From Amycolatopsis endophytica (GTDB lineage: Bacteria; Actinomycetota; Actinomycetes; Mycobacteriales; Pseudonocardiaceae): a stretch of DNA of 64,000 bases. The position numbers were made by a program, and so were the translations under genes. Positions 44,139-52,625 of this stretch are shown here, one piece after another. The notes under the pieces were generated by a model, which did not search any database, was not told the DNA's origin, and saw only the letters and a program-made list of their open reading frames with translations. The stretch is from contig NZ_JACCFK010000002.1 in NCBI RefSeq assembly GCF_013410405.1, positions 1-64,000 of the forward strand. Reading direction: 5' to 3'. Position 1 is the first letter of the stretch; each line of letters opens with the position of its first letter.

Positions 44139-45242
44139 ATGCCCTTTGCCGACGAACTGATCGGCGCCCACACCGTCCGTGCCCTCGTCACGGCCCTGCG
44201 GACCGTCTCGCCCCGGGCGCGACTGTCCGCGCTCCGGGCGGCCGAAACCGCTCTGGCGCCGCTCGCGCTGCGGGAACGCAGCGACCTGATGCGGGACGCG
44301 CTGCTCGACGACCTGCCGGGGGACTACGCCTCGTTCGCGGCGACCATGCGTGCCGCGGCCGTCCAGGCGCGGTCCTTCACCGGCTGGCTGATCTGGCCGG
44401 TCACCAGCGCCGTCGCGGCCAAGGCCATCGAGCAGGGCGGCACGGAAGCGTTCGATGACGCTCTCGCGCTGCTGGCCGAACTGACCCCCCGGCTGTCCTC
44501 GGAGTTCGCGTTGCGCGCCCTGCTCAACCACGACCTCGAACGGGCGCTGGGTACGATCCGCACCTGGACCGGTTCGGACAGCGAGGACGTGCGCCGCCTC
44601 GCGTCCGAGGGCACCCGTCCACTGCTGCCGTGGGCGGTCCGGGTGCCGGGCATCCTGGCCGCACCCAAGTCCACCCTGCCGATCCTCGACGCGCTCTACC
44701 TGGACGACAGCGAGTACGTGCGGCGGTCGGTCGCCAACCACCTCAACGACATCAGCCGCCGGGAACCGGACCTCGTCGTGGCGACCGCGACCGAGTGGAT
44801 GGCGGCCTCCGACGACAACACACCGCGTCTCGTGCGGCACGGCCTGCGCACGCTCGTCAAGCAGGGGCACCCCGGTGCGCTGGCGTTGCAGGGTTTCGCC
44901 CCGGCACGCCTGGAGGTGGCCGGCCCGCTGCTCACCGCGGACACCGTGGTGATCGGGGAGACCCTGACCTTCACGGCGGTGGTGCGCAACCTCGAACCCG
45001 CGCCCGCACGCCTGGCGATCGACTACGTCGTGCACCACCGCAAGGCCAACGGCAGCCTGACCGGCAAGACCTTCAAGCTGACCACCCGGACGCTGGAGCC
45101 CGGCGAGACCTGCGAAATCCGCCGGGAGCACTCGTTCAAGGTGCTGACCACCCGGCGCTACCACCCGGGGCAGCACGCCCTGGAACTGCAGATCAACGGG
45201 GTGCGCTCCGGCCGGGCCGAGTTCGTCCTGCTGGCCGCCTGA
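44139..45242 (+). CDS. AlkC-like DNA-alkylation glycosylase with C-terminal Ig-like domain
   Basis: 367 residues, GGAGG upstream. Residues 1-250 are helical HEAT-like repeats characteristic of AlkC/AlkD (SARLSALRAAETALAPLALR, DDSEYVRRSVANHLNDISRREPD). Residues about 260-365 form a beta-sandwich (ETLTFTAVVRNLEPAPARLAIDYVVHH). This two-domain layout is that of the AlkC group that excises 3-methyladenine-type lesions. The role is from family knowledge and no substrate is shown by sequence alone. Confidence 0.8.
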   Translation: MPFADELIGAHTVRALVTALRTVSPRARLSALRAAETALAPLALRERSDLMRDALLDDLPGDYASFAATMRAAAVQARSFTGWLIWPVTSAVAAKAIEQGGTEAFDDALALLAELTPRLSSEFALRALLNHDLERALGTIRTWTGSDSEDVRRLASEGTRPLLPWAVRVPGILAAPKSTLPILDALYLDDSEYVRRSVANHLNDISRREPDLVVATATEWMAASDDNTPRLVRHGLRTLVKQGHPGALALQGFAPARLEVAGPLLTADTVVIGETLTFTAVVRNLEPAPARLAIDYVVHHRKANGSLTGKTFKLTTRTLEPGETCEIRREHSFKVLTTRRYHPGQHALELQINGVRSGRAEFVLLAA

Positions 45243-45247
45243 TCGCC

Positions 45248-45847
45248 TCAGCGCCGGGCCGCGTCGATCACCGCGCGCCCGGCGCCGATCAGCGTCTCGG
45301 CGCGCGGGGCCGACGAAGAGCCGAGGTAACCGCCGACCATCGCGCCGTCGCGCAGCATGAGGAGCCGGTCGACGACCTGGGGTGAATCCACGACCCCGAG
45401 TTCGGCGATCAGGTCGGTCAGAACTCCGGCGAACCAGTCACGGTGGGCGACGATGGCGCGCCGGACGGGATGGCCGGGGTCGGCGTACTCGGCGGCGGCG
45501 TTGATGAACGGGCAGCCGCGGAACCCGGACGCGCAGCTGGTGTCCGCGACCGCCTGCGCGATGGCGACGAGTGCCGCGCAGGCGTCATCCGCGTGCGTGG
45601 ACCGCAGGTGCTCGACCACACCGCGCTCGACCGCCGACCGGCCGTCGAGGTAGGCGAGCACCAGGTCGTCCTTCGTGGGGAAGTGGCGGTAGAAGGTGAC
45701 TTTGCTGACCTCGGCCGCCGCGATGATCCGGTCGGCGCTGACCGCGCGGATGCCCTCCGCGTAGAAGAACTCGTCGGCCGCGGCCAGAATCCGCTCCCGC
45801 ACCGGTGAGGGGCGCACTGTCGCCTCCCGTGTCGCCGCCCGCGCCAT
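45248..45847 (-). CDS. TetR-family repressor
   Basis: 199 residues from ATG 45847 with AAGGGAG upstream. N-terminal helix-turn-helix (RERILAAADEFFYAEGIRAVSADRIIAAAEVSKVTFYRHF), then a YxaF/LmrA-like effector domain with GCPFINAAAEY. It diverges from a secreted hydrolase across a 22-base near-palindrome at 45919 that is probably its operator, so it likely represses both itself and the hydrolase/Ohr pair. Confidence 0.92.
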   Translation of the reverse strand: MARAATREATVRPSPVRERILAAADEFFYAEGIRAVSADRIIAAAEVSKVTFYRHFPTKDDLVLAYLDGRSAVERGVVEHLRSTHADDACAALVAIAQAVADTSCASGFRGCPFINAAAEYADPGHPVRRAIVAHRDWFAGVLTDLIAELGVVDSPQVVDRLLMLRDGAMVGGYLGSSSAPRAETLIGAGRAVIDAARR

Positions 45848-45918
45848 CGCACTCCCTTTCTCGCCCGTTTCCGTCCCGAGGTTAGCGCCCGCCGCCAAGG
45901 AGGAGATCGTGCTACGTT

Positions 45919-45940
45919 GTAGACGTACTAGTTAGTCTAC
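45919..45940. promoter_or_regulatory. TetR operator
   Basis: GTAGAC-GT-ACTAGT-TA-GTCTAC is symmetric in 18 of 22 bases: outer arms GTAGAC/GTCTAC and a central ACTAGT palindrome. It lies between the divergent TetR and hydrolase starts, 18 bases before the latter's GTG. Confidence 0.75.
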
Positions 45941-45958
45941 CTGTTGGAGGTGACACCG

Positions 45959-46789
45959 GTGAAGTTCGGACATCGACTCAGGCCGGTCGCGGCCACGGTC
46001 GCGCTCGGGGCGGCCGCCGTGCTCGCGCTCGGCGTCGTTCCGTCCTCGGCGACCGAGACCACGGAGGTCCAGGGACGCGACAGCGCCAAGCCCACGGTCG
46101 TGCTGGTGCACGGCGCCTTCGCCGACGCCGCCGGCTGGGACGGGGTGATCGGCGAGTTGCAGCGTGACGGCTATCCGGTGCTCGCCGTGGCGAACCCCTT
46201 GCGTGGTCTCGCCGCCGACTCGGCTTACCTGCGCAGCGTCCTCGACACCGTGCCGGGTCCGGTGGTCCTGGTCGGCCACTCCTACGGCGGCGCGGTCATC
46301 ACCAACGCCGCGACCGGCTCGGCGAACGTCACAGCGCTCGTCTACACCGCCGCGTTCGCCCCGGACGCGGGCGAAAACCTCAACCAGTTCTCCGACCCCG
46401 CGCGGTACCCGGGAAGTGAGCTCACCCCGGACGCGCTGGTCATCCGCCCGTACCCCGGCGGGATCGACGCCACCATCGATCCGGCTCGGTTCCGCGACAT
46501 CTTCGCCGCCGATCTGCCGCGGCCGGAGGTCGTGAAGATGGCCGCGCGGCAGCGCCCGGTGTCCGTGGCCGCGCTCGGGGAGCCCTCCGGTGCTCCGGCC
46601 TGGAAGACCATCCCCAGCTGGTATCTGGTGTCCACACAGGACAAGGCGATCTCGCCGGTGGCGCAGCGGTTCTTCGCCCAGCGCGCCGGGGCGCACACCG
46701 TGGAGATCAGGGCCTCCCACGTCGGATACATCTCGCACCCGGACATCACGTCCCGGCTGATCGAATCCGCCGCCCGTTCCGCCCGCTGA
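45959..46789 (+). CDS. Exported alpha/beta hydrolase
   Basis: 276 residues from GTG 45959 with GGAGG eight bases upstream. Residues 1-31 look like a Sec signal peptide (basic start, PVAATVALGAAAVLALGV, SSA cleavage). The nucleophile Ser108 is in GHSYGGA, with HGAFADAAGWDG as the oxyanion strand. C-terminal His in RASHVGYISHP. Short length fits the EstC/SabP-like hydrolases with unknown substrate. It is under the TetR operator and just before ohr. Confidence 0.88.
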   Translation: MKFGHRLRPVAATVALGAAAVLALGVVPSSATETTEVQGRDSAKPTVVLVHGAFADAAGWDGVIGELQRDGYPVLAVANPLRGLAADSAYLRSVLDTVPGPVVLVGHSYGGAVITNAATGSANVTALVYTAAFAPDAGENLNQFSDPARYPGSELTPDALVIRPYPGGIDATIDPARFRDIFAADLPRPEVVKMAARQRPVSVAALGEPSGAPAWKTIPSWYLVSTQDKAISPVAQRFFAQRAGAHTVEIRASHVGYISHPDITSRLIESAARSAR

Positions 46790-46812
46790 AACCGACCGTA
46801 CAAGGAGAAAAC

Positions 46813-47241
46813 ATGTCCGACACCCTCTACACCGGAATCGCGACCTCGACCGGCGACGGCAGGGCGGGAGGACGGGCCCGGACCAACGACGGGCTTCTCG
46901 ACCTCTCGCTGGCGATCCCCAAGGAGATGGGCGGCCCCGGCGGCGCGACCAACCCCGAGCAGTTGTTCGCGGCAGGCTGGGCCTCGTGCTTCCACTCCGC
47001 GCTGAAGGCGGTTGCCGCGCAGCGGAAGGTGCGCGTTGCCGACTCCGCCGTGGTCGCCGAAGTCCGGGTGCATCCGACACCGCAGGGCGGCTTCAGCCTC
47101 AGTGCCGCTCTGCACGTCGAGCTGTCCGGAGTGGACCAGAGCACGGCGGACCAGCTCGTCGAAGCGGCCCACGCGGTGTGTCCCTACTCCAACGCCACTC
47201 GCGGCAACATCCCGGTCACGGTCGACGCCACCGTCGCCTAG
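46813..47241 (+). CDS. ohr: Organic hydroperoxide resistance protein (OsmC/Ohr)
   Basis: 142 residues with AAGGAG upstream. Both redox cysteines are present: Cys59 in GWASCFHSAL and Cys123 in AHAVCPYSN. The Ohr motif ATNPEQLF is intact. It reduces organic hydroperoxides in the cytoplasm, usually with lipoylated partners. Here the TetR upstream, not an OhrR, is the probable regulator. Its stop overlaps the convergent WYL gene. Confidence 0.92.
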   Translation: MSDTLYTGIATSTGDGRAGGRARTNDGLLDLSLAIPKEMGGPGGATNPEQLFAAGWASCFHSALKAVAAQRKVRVADSAVVAEVRVHPTPQGGFSLSAALHVELSGVDQSTADQLVEAAHAVCPYSNATRGNIPVTVDATVA

Positions 47242-48224
47242 CGATCCGGCCGGGGCGGCGAATCCGCCGCCCCGGCCACGGTGTTGCTGTCCGCCAGCGC
47301 GAGGGCACGGCGCCGGACCTCTTCCCGGACGGAGCCGGGCGCGAGCACGGTCAGCGGGGTGCCCAACCGCACCAGGTAGATTGCCAGGGACTCCGTGTCC
47401 TGGCCGCCGACCTCCACGATCGTGGAGTCCGGTCCGTCCACCCGGTGCACGCCGGCGGTGGGTGGAACCAGGCGCATCGCGTCGGCCAGGGGCAGCGGCA
47501 GGCGCACCGTGGCGTAGAGGGGGTAATCGCTGGTGAGCATCTCGGCGACGAACCGCGCCGCGTCCGGCGGATCGTCGAAGCTCACCGCGCGACCGGTCGG
47601 GCGGGCCTCGACCACCCGGTCCGCGCGGAAGGTCCGCCACGTGTCCCTGGCGACGTCGCGGGCCACCAGGTACCACCGGTTGCCGGTGAACACCAGGCGG
47701 TACGGGTCGACCTCGCGCACGCTGTCGACGCCCCGCATGTTCCGGTAGGCGAGTTCGATCCGCTCGCAGCGGCGGCAGACCCGCGCCAGCCCGGCCAGCA
47801 TGCCCGGGGAGAGGGGCTGACCGCAGACCCGCGTGGTGTGCTCGAAGACGTCGTCCATGGCGCCGAGCCGGGAGGCCACGCGCGCGGGCAGCAGCTGGCG
47901 CAGTTTCAGGAATGCGGACAGTGCGGCCTGGTCGTCCCCGATCACCCCGGTCTGCGCCGCCTCGCGCAAGGCCACGCTGACCGCGAGCGACTCCTCGTCG
48001 TCGAGCACCAGCGGTACCTGCTTGCCGCCGTCGGACAGCCGGTAGCCGCCCCAGCGGCCCGGGTCGGACGTCACGTCGTACCCGAGCTCCCGCAGCCGCG
48101 CGATGTCGCGGCGAACGGTTCGCTCCGTGATGCTCATCCGCCGCGCGAGCTCGCCAGCGGTCCAGCTGGGACGCGACGACAACAGCGACAGCAGGTGCAG
48201 CAGCCGCGAGGAAGTACTGATCAC
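47238..48224 (-). CDS. WYL-domain transcriptional regulator (YafY type), copy 1
   Basis: 328 residues from GTG 48224. Winged helix TAGELARRMSITERTVRRDIARLRELGYDV, then the WYL core GNRWYLVARDVARDTWRTFRADRV, and the WCX C-terminal extension. It closely parallels the regulator at 51532: RLLHLLSLLSSRPSWT versus RLLRLLSVLSTRPEWT. Stop codon overlaps that of ohr tail to tail. A SnoaL-like gene on the same strand ends 12 bases upstream of its start. Confidence 0.9.
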   Translation of the reverse strand: MISTSSRLLHLLSLLSSRPSWTAGELARRMSITERTVRRDIARLRELGYDVTSDPGRWGGYRLSDGGKQVPLVLDDEESLAVSVALREAAQTGVIGDDQAALSAFLKLRQLLPARVASRLGAMDDVFEHTTRVCGQPLSPGMLAGLARVCRRCERIELAYRNMRGVDSVREVDPYRLVFTGNRWYLVARDVARDTWRTFRADRVVEARPTGRAVSFDDPPDAARFVAEMLTSDYPLYATVRLPLPLADAMRLVPPTAGVHRVDGPDSTIVEVGGQDTESLAIYLVRLGTPLTVLAPGSVREEVRRRALALADSNTVAGAADSPPRPDR

Positions 48225-48236
48225 ACCTGGTCGAAC

Positions 48237-48599
48237 TCAGTCCGGCGCGGCGTTGTTCCACCTGCGGAACACGTCGCCCCGGCCGTCCGGGGCGAAGGTC
48301 AGGGTCCACAGGTTGCCGAACACGCCGAACTCCGGGTAGGTGCCGAGACCGCGAACCGCCGCGGTGCCTCCGGTGATCATCAGGACGTCCCAGGCGAACG
48401 TCCAGCCGTTGCACTGCCAGTCAGCGCGGTCCTGCCGGCCTTCGATGATGTCGTCCCGGCCGATCCAGTGTGTCTCGTACGGCCATTCGTGGTACTCGGC
48501 GCCGCTGGTGAACAACGCTGCGAGGTCGTTCCGGTCGCTCGTCGTCCAGGCGTGGACGCAGCGCTCGATCCAGCTGTCGACGTCTGCGCGGCTCGGCAT
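48237..48599 (-). CDS. SnoaL/NTF2-like small protein
   Basis: 120 residues from ATG 48599 with AAAGGAG upstream. Cone-shaped NTF2/SnoaL pattern: VDSWIERCVHAWTTSDRNDLAALF, EYHEWPYETHWIGRDDIIEG, TFAPDGRGDVFRRWNNA. Could bind or modify a small hydrophobic molecule. Forms a two-gene unit with the WYL regulator. Confidence 0.75.
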   Translation of the reverse strand: MPSRADVDSWIERCVHAWTTSDRNDLAALFTSGAEYHEWPYETHWIGRDDIIEGRQDRADWQCNGWTFAWDVLMITGGTAAVRGLGTYPEFGVFGNLWTLTFAPDGRGDVFRRWNNAAPD

Positions 48600-48725
48600 C
48601 ACGTCGTCTCCTTTCACCCCGCGCCGGAGTGGCGCGGTTCCACGGATCGATCCTCGTGGCCGCCGTCCGCGCCGGGAAGGCACGCGCTTCCCGGGAGTGC
48701 CACACCCAGGAAGCGCGCCTCCGGC

Positions 48726-49703
48726 TCAGAGGTCGACGATCCTGGTGTCGGCGATGCCGGCCGCCAGGCCCGCGCCGTAGACCGAGGCCGGGCTCTGGAA
48801 GCCGACGGCGAAGTGCCCGCCGAGGACCCGCCGGGCGATCTCCACGGAACTCAACTGGGTGAACGTGTAGCCGGTCGGCGTGTCGATCAACGACCGCGCC
48901 ACCTGCCCGCCGCGCCCGGTCACCTCGGCCAGCGCCAGGTAGCGGCCCCGGGCGCGTTCCTCGGCGGTGGGGCCCGCGACGGAGTCGTCCACGTCCGGGA
49001 AGCCTCCATCCGTGCCGAGGAAGACCTCGATGTTCCCGATGCCCGTCGACCTGGCGCCGGTGATCAGGTCCCCCATCGGGGCGGGCACGCAGTTCTCCGG
49101 GCCGTTGCCGAAGTCGAACGCCCTGGTTTCGGCCGCATCGAGCTGCGTGAGTTCGCCGTTCCGGCGCACCAGGGCACCCAGTTCTTCGATTCCGGCCGAG
49201 CTCGCGAGTGAGCCACGGGAGAACCCGCCGGTCACGCGCAGCGCGACGGTGAGCTTCTCGGCACCGGGAACCCGGCGGGCGGTGTGCAGGGCGAGGCAGT
49301 CGCTGGGAACCACGTCCCAGCCGACACCCGACATCACCATGACGCTCGCGCGTGCCGCTGCGTCCCCTTTGGACTCGGCCAGGGCGAAGGTGGTGAACTC
49401 GGCGGTCGTGTCGAGGTAGTGCACGCCGGATTCGATGGACGCGTCCATCAGATGACGAGCGGTGTGCCGGAACGGACCGGCGACGTTGAGCAGGCAGTCG
49501 GCGTCCGTCAACGCATCGCGCGCGGCGGGAGCGTCGTCGACTTCGAACGCCCGGCCGTCGACGCCCAGGGCGCCCGCCAGCGCGCCCACCCGCCCTGGAT
49601 CGCGGCCGCCCACGACGACATCGAGGCCGATTTCCACGGCTCGCGCCACGACGAGCCGGCCGGTGTACCCGGTCGCGCCGTAGATGAGGAGTCGTCCGCT
49701 CAT
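48726..49703 (-). CDS. Saccharopine-dehydrogenase-like NAD(P)-binding protein
   Basis: 325 residues from ATG 49703 with GAAGGGA upstream. N-terminal Rossmann fold YGATGYTGRLVVARAVE, then NVAGPFRHTARHLMDA and HYLDTTAE. The rest resembles trans-acting enoyl reductase/saccharopine-type proteins of actinomycetes (GVGWDVVPSDCLALHTA). The substrate is unknown. Divergent from the MazG-like gene. Confidence 0.85.
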   Translation of the reverse strand: MSGRLLIYGATGYTGRLVVARAVEIGLDVVVGGRDPGRVGALAGALGVDGRAFEVDDAPAARDALTDADCLLNVAGPFRHTARHLMDASIESGVHYLDTTAEFTTFALAESKGDAAARASVMVMSGVGWDVVPSDCLALHTARRVPGAEKLTVALRVTGGFSRGSLASSAGIEELGALVRRNGELTQLDAAETRAFDFGNGPENCVPAPMGDLITGARSTGIGNIEVFLGTDGGFPDVDDSVAGPTAEERARGRYLALAEVTGRGGQVARSLIDTPTGYTFTQLSSVEIARRVLGGHFAVGFQSPASVYGAGLAAGIADTRIVDL

Positions 49704-49880
49704 GGTGGGTTTCCCTTCTTCCCGGATGTCGCCGCCACCGTAGGAGGGGACCAGGTCAGGTCCGGTCCGGGAACGGGCGCCTGCGTTGTGATCCGGCGGA
49801 CATCCGATCGTGGGTTACCAGGACCGGAACCGACCGGGTTCGCGGCTAGCGTCGCGGGCGAACCCGAGAGGAGCTTCACC

Positions 49881-50240
49881 ATGGCTGATCACGAAGTCCG
49901 CGACGACGCCGGGCTCGGCGAGGCGAACACCCGCGCGCTGCAGGTGCGCGGTCTGTACGAGCAGATCGAACAGCGTCTGCTGGGCAGGACGTGGACCCTG
50001 CCCGAGCTCGCCGTGGGGTTCACCAACGACGCCGCCTACGTCGGCCGCCTGGTGCTCGCGGCCGAGCGCACGTGGGACATCGACGGCGACGTGGACGCCG
50101 AGCTGCGGCACAAGCTGGCCGAGTGCCTGTGGTGGGTGTTCGTGCTCGCCGACCGCCTCGGCGTGGACATGCCGGAGGCCTACGAGGCCACCATGGAACG
50201 CATTCGGGGTGGCCTGGAACGAAGCATCCGCAACGCCTGA
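49881..50240 (+). CDS. MazG-like protein
   Basis: 119 residues from ATG 49881 with GAGAGGAG upstream. Helical. The block LRHKLAECLWWVFVLADRLGVDMPEAYEATMERIR matches the second helix pair of MazG-like pyrophosphohydrolases (E-x-LADxLWWxLxLAxRLGxDL). The upstream E-x-x-E metal pair is not obvious, so activity is uncertain. Confidence 0.65.
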   Translation: MADHEVRDDAGLGEANTRALQVRGLYEQIEQRLLGRTWTLPELAVGFTNDAAYVGRLVLAAERTWDIDGDVDAELRHKLAECLWWVFVLADRLGVDMPEAYEATMERIRGGLERSIRNA

Positions 50241-50864
50241 TCTGAGAACCCGCTGGGCGGCACCACCGGACCGGGCGGACCTGTGAGCTGCTGGAGTGGA
50301 TGGTCTCCGGTCGCCTGGGCGACCCGGTTGATCGTGGCGCCGGGTCCGGGCAGTTCGAGCCCGTGCCACCGGGCTCGCCGCACGAGGTGTGGATGCGCCC
50401 GGCACGGGCGGAAGACGGCGGGCGCGTACTTTTCCTGGTTGAGCCGGATGGCGTCGTTTCTGATCACGAGACCGAGGCTGCCCGCGAGCTCATCTGCCGT
50501 AGCGGGGGCGCCGTAGGTCAGCACCTCGGCCTTGGCGCATTGCCGTCCCCGTCCGGCCCGGTCACACGCGCGAGATGAGTCGTCAGTGCCGCGAAACTCG
50601 AGCAGGGCCGGATCGGGCCGGTTCCCGAGGAGTTGCTCAGCGCCGTCGCGAAATGCGTCGCGGTTCGACGATCTGGAACGGTGGCCCGGAGACCGGTGCA
50701 CGGAGCACCAGGAAGTCCTCGGGGAGTACGACGGACAACTCCAGAGCAGCAAGGAAAACAGCCGGCGATCCGGCGCGCGCCGCGGACGTGATCACGCGGC
50801 ACGGATGTCGCAGCCGCCGGAGCGCCTCAGCACTGCGACCGATGTTCCGCCCTGCCCCGGACCC
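50241..50864. other. Gap with no intact gene
   Basis: 624 bases between the MazG-like gene and the convergent GyrI-like gene. The only recognisable content is the regulator remnant at 50579-50680. I see no promoter or terminator with confidence. Confidence 0.4.
50579..50680 (+). pseudogene. Possible fragment of an XRE-type helix-turn-helix
   Basis: Frame reads VVSAAKLEQGRIGPVPEELL then SAVAKCVAVRRSG, with the KLEQGR element of XRE DNA-binding domains (compare ARLEQGRERNPSAQVLASI in the gene at 43240). The next frame continues FDDLERWPGD. No start, and the frame is lost on both sides. Confidence 0.3.
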
Positions 50865-51482
50865 TCAGCCGGCGGGTGCGACTGCCACCCAGTCACGCAG
50901 GATGGTGCGGAGTCCTTCCTGCGGGCTGCCCTCCGAGAACGGGTCGAGGTGGATCTCGTGGTGCGGTCCGCTGCGCTTGAGACCGTTGCGGTCCGCGAAC
51001 TCACCCAGCCGGCGGAGCGTGTCGTACTCCTCGGCGAACGGTCCGTGGTGCGTGACCTGGACCACGGTGCCCCCTGCCGTGCTCCACAGTTCCGGTTCGG
51101 TTCCGGCGGTCCGCGCCGGCACATCCAGGTTCCGGCGCGCGGTGGCGAGGTCGTCGCTGGTTACGTCGTCGGGCACCTGGACCAGCACGCGGAAGTGCAG
51201 GTGTTCGAGGGGGGCGGCGGAGTAGAAGTCGGCGATGCCGACGTGCCCGTGGATCTCCTCGTCGTACCAGTACGCGATCTCCGTGCTGTCCTCGGGCATC
51301 CACGCGGCGTCCGGCCGGACCCGGCGGAGCTCCCGGGCCGCGCCTTCGGCGAGGGATTTGCGGGCGTAGAAAGCGCCGGTGCCGGGACGACCGTCGCCGC
51401 GCACGGAGAGGTACCGCGACGCCTCGATCCGTGCGATCTCCGGTTCGTCGGAGGCTGTGAAGTGATCGGTGGGCTGGTTCAT
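50865..51482 (-). CDS. GyrI-like/effector-binding domain protein
   Basis: 205 residues from ATG 51482 with AAGGGAA upstream (an upstream ATG to 51515 adds 11). Two halves resemble GyrI-like small-molecule binding folds: DEPEIARIEASRYLSVRGDGRPG and VQVTHHGPFAEEYDTLRRLGEFADRNG, with HHEIHLDPFSEGSPQEGLRTIL near the end. May be a stand-alone drug or metabolite binding protein. Its gene lies 49 bases downstream of a WYL regulator on the same strand. Confidence 0.8.
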   Translation of the reverse strand: MNQPTDHFTASDEPEIARIEASRYLSVRGDGRPGTGAFYARKSLAEGAARELRRVRPDAAWMPEDSTEIAYWYDEEIHGHVGIADFYSAAPLEHLHFRVLVQVPDDVTSDDLATARRNLDVPARTAGTEPELWSTAGGTVVQVTHHGPFAEEYDTLRRLGEFADRNGLKRSGPHHEIHLDPFSEGSPQEGLRTILRDWVAVAPAG

Positions 51483-51531
51483 GTCGTGCTTCCCTTCGTC
51501 ATCGGTTGACGACATCGACGTTAGGCTGGGT

Positions 51532-52512
51532 TCAGGACAGATCCCGCCCGGAATCGTCGTGGAGCGTGAGCACGGTGCGCGCGTGCTCGACGACCGCGTG
51601 CCGGACTTCCTGCGGGCCGATGACCCGGAGTGGGACGCCGAGCCGGATGAGGTAGGCGGACAGCCAGGGCGCGCTGGGGCCGCCGATCCGGGAGATCGTC
51701 AGCCGCTCGCCCGCGGCGTGGTGCTCGGCGACGGTGGCCGGCACGATCGCTTGCACCTCCTCCAGCGGGAGCGGGAACTCGACTTCGGCGTGGACCTCGT
51801 AGGGCGTACTCGTGATGGCGGCGTCGACGAGCGCGGCCGCGTCGGCGACCCGCCGGTCCGGCGCGGCGCGGCCGGTGACGGCGATGTCGCGGGCACGATC
51901 CACGCGGAAGGTGCGCCAGTCGTTCCGGTCGCGGTCCCAGGCGACGAGGTACCAGCGGTGCGCGCTGCGAACCAGCCGCTGAGGCTCCACGTCGCGCAGG
52001 GTTTCGACATCGCGGCGGTCCAGGTAGGACAGCCGTACCCGGGCACCTTCGCGGCAGGCGTTGGCCAGGCCCAGCAGTACCTGCGGATCAGCGTGCCCCC
52101 AGCGCGCCGGCCCGCGCTGCCCGGCGTGCTCGACCGTAGCGTCCAATGCGCGCAGCCGGTCGCCGACCCGGCGGGGCAATGATTGCTGAAGCTTGATCAG
52201 CGCCGTCAGCGCCGGTTCTCCCGCACTGGCGGGACCCTCCCACGCCGCTTGCCGCAGCGCGATGGCGACCGCCAGCGCCTCCTCGTCATCGAGGCTCAGC
52301 GGTGGCATCCGCGAACCTGCGCCCAGCCGGTACCCGCCGAAGGGCCCCGGAGCGGATTCGATGCCGTAGCCGAGTTCGCGCAGTTTGGCGATGTCGCGGC
52401 GCACCGTGCGTTCGTGCACGTCCAGACGGTGGGCGAGCTCGTCGCTCGTCCACTCCGGACGGGTCGACAACACCGACAGCAGGCGCAGCAGTCGGGCGGA
52501 GGCGCTGATCAC
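51532..52512 (-). CDS. WYL-domain transcriptional regulator (YafY type), copy 2
   Basis: 326 residues. Winged helix SDELAHRLDVHERTVRRDIAKLRELGYGI, WYL core AHRWYLVAWDRDRNDWRTFRVDRA, WCX tail. It diverges from the SDR at 52626 with an inverted repeat between them, so the SDR (and the GyrI-like gene downstream) is the probable target. Confidence 0.9.
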   Translation of the reverse strand: MISASARLLRLLSVLSTRPEWTSDELAHRLDVHERTVRRDIAKLRELGYGIESAPGPFGGYRLGAGSRMPPLSLDDEEALAVAIALRQAAWEGPASAGEPALTALIKLQQSLPRRVGDRLRALDATVEHAGQRGPARWGHADPQVLLGLANACREGARVRLSYLDRRDVETLRDVEPQRLVRSAHRWYLVAWDRDRNDWRTFRVDRARDIAVTGRAAPDRRVADAAALVDAAITSTPYEVHAEVEFPLPLEEVQAIVPATVAEHHAAGERLTISRIGGPSAPWLSAYLIRLGVPLRVIGPQEVRHAVVEHARTVLTLHDDSGRDLS

Positions 52513-52526
52513 AGGAACCAGCCTAC

Positions 52527-52561
52527 GGCCGATTCCGGGCCGGGCCTGTCCGGAACCGGCC
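52527..52561. promoter_or_regulatory. Inverted repeat between WYL regulator and SDR
   Basis: Arms GGCCGATTCCGG (52527-52538) and CCGGAACCGGCC (52550-52561) match at 11 of 12 positions around 11 bases. It lies in the 113-base divergent promoter region. Confidence 0.5.
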
Positions 52562-52625
52562 CTAACGTCGTCCCCAGGATCACGGACACGGCGCCGCCGG
52601 TGCCGTAAGACGGGGAGGAACGATC

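Noticed and set aside
46813..48224. Four-base tail-to-tail overlap of ohr and the WYL gene as evidence of antisense control
   Set aside because: Too short to imply regulation. Tight packing is enough to explain it.
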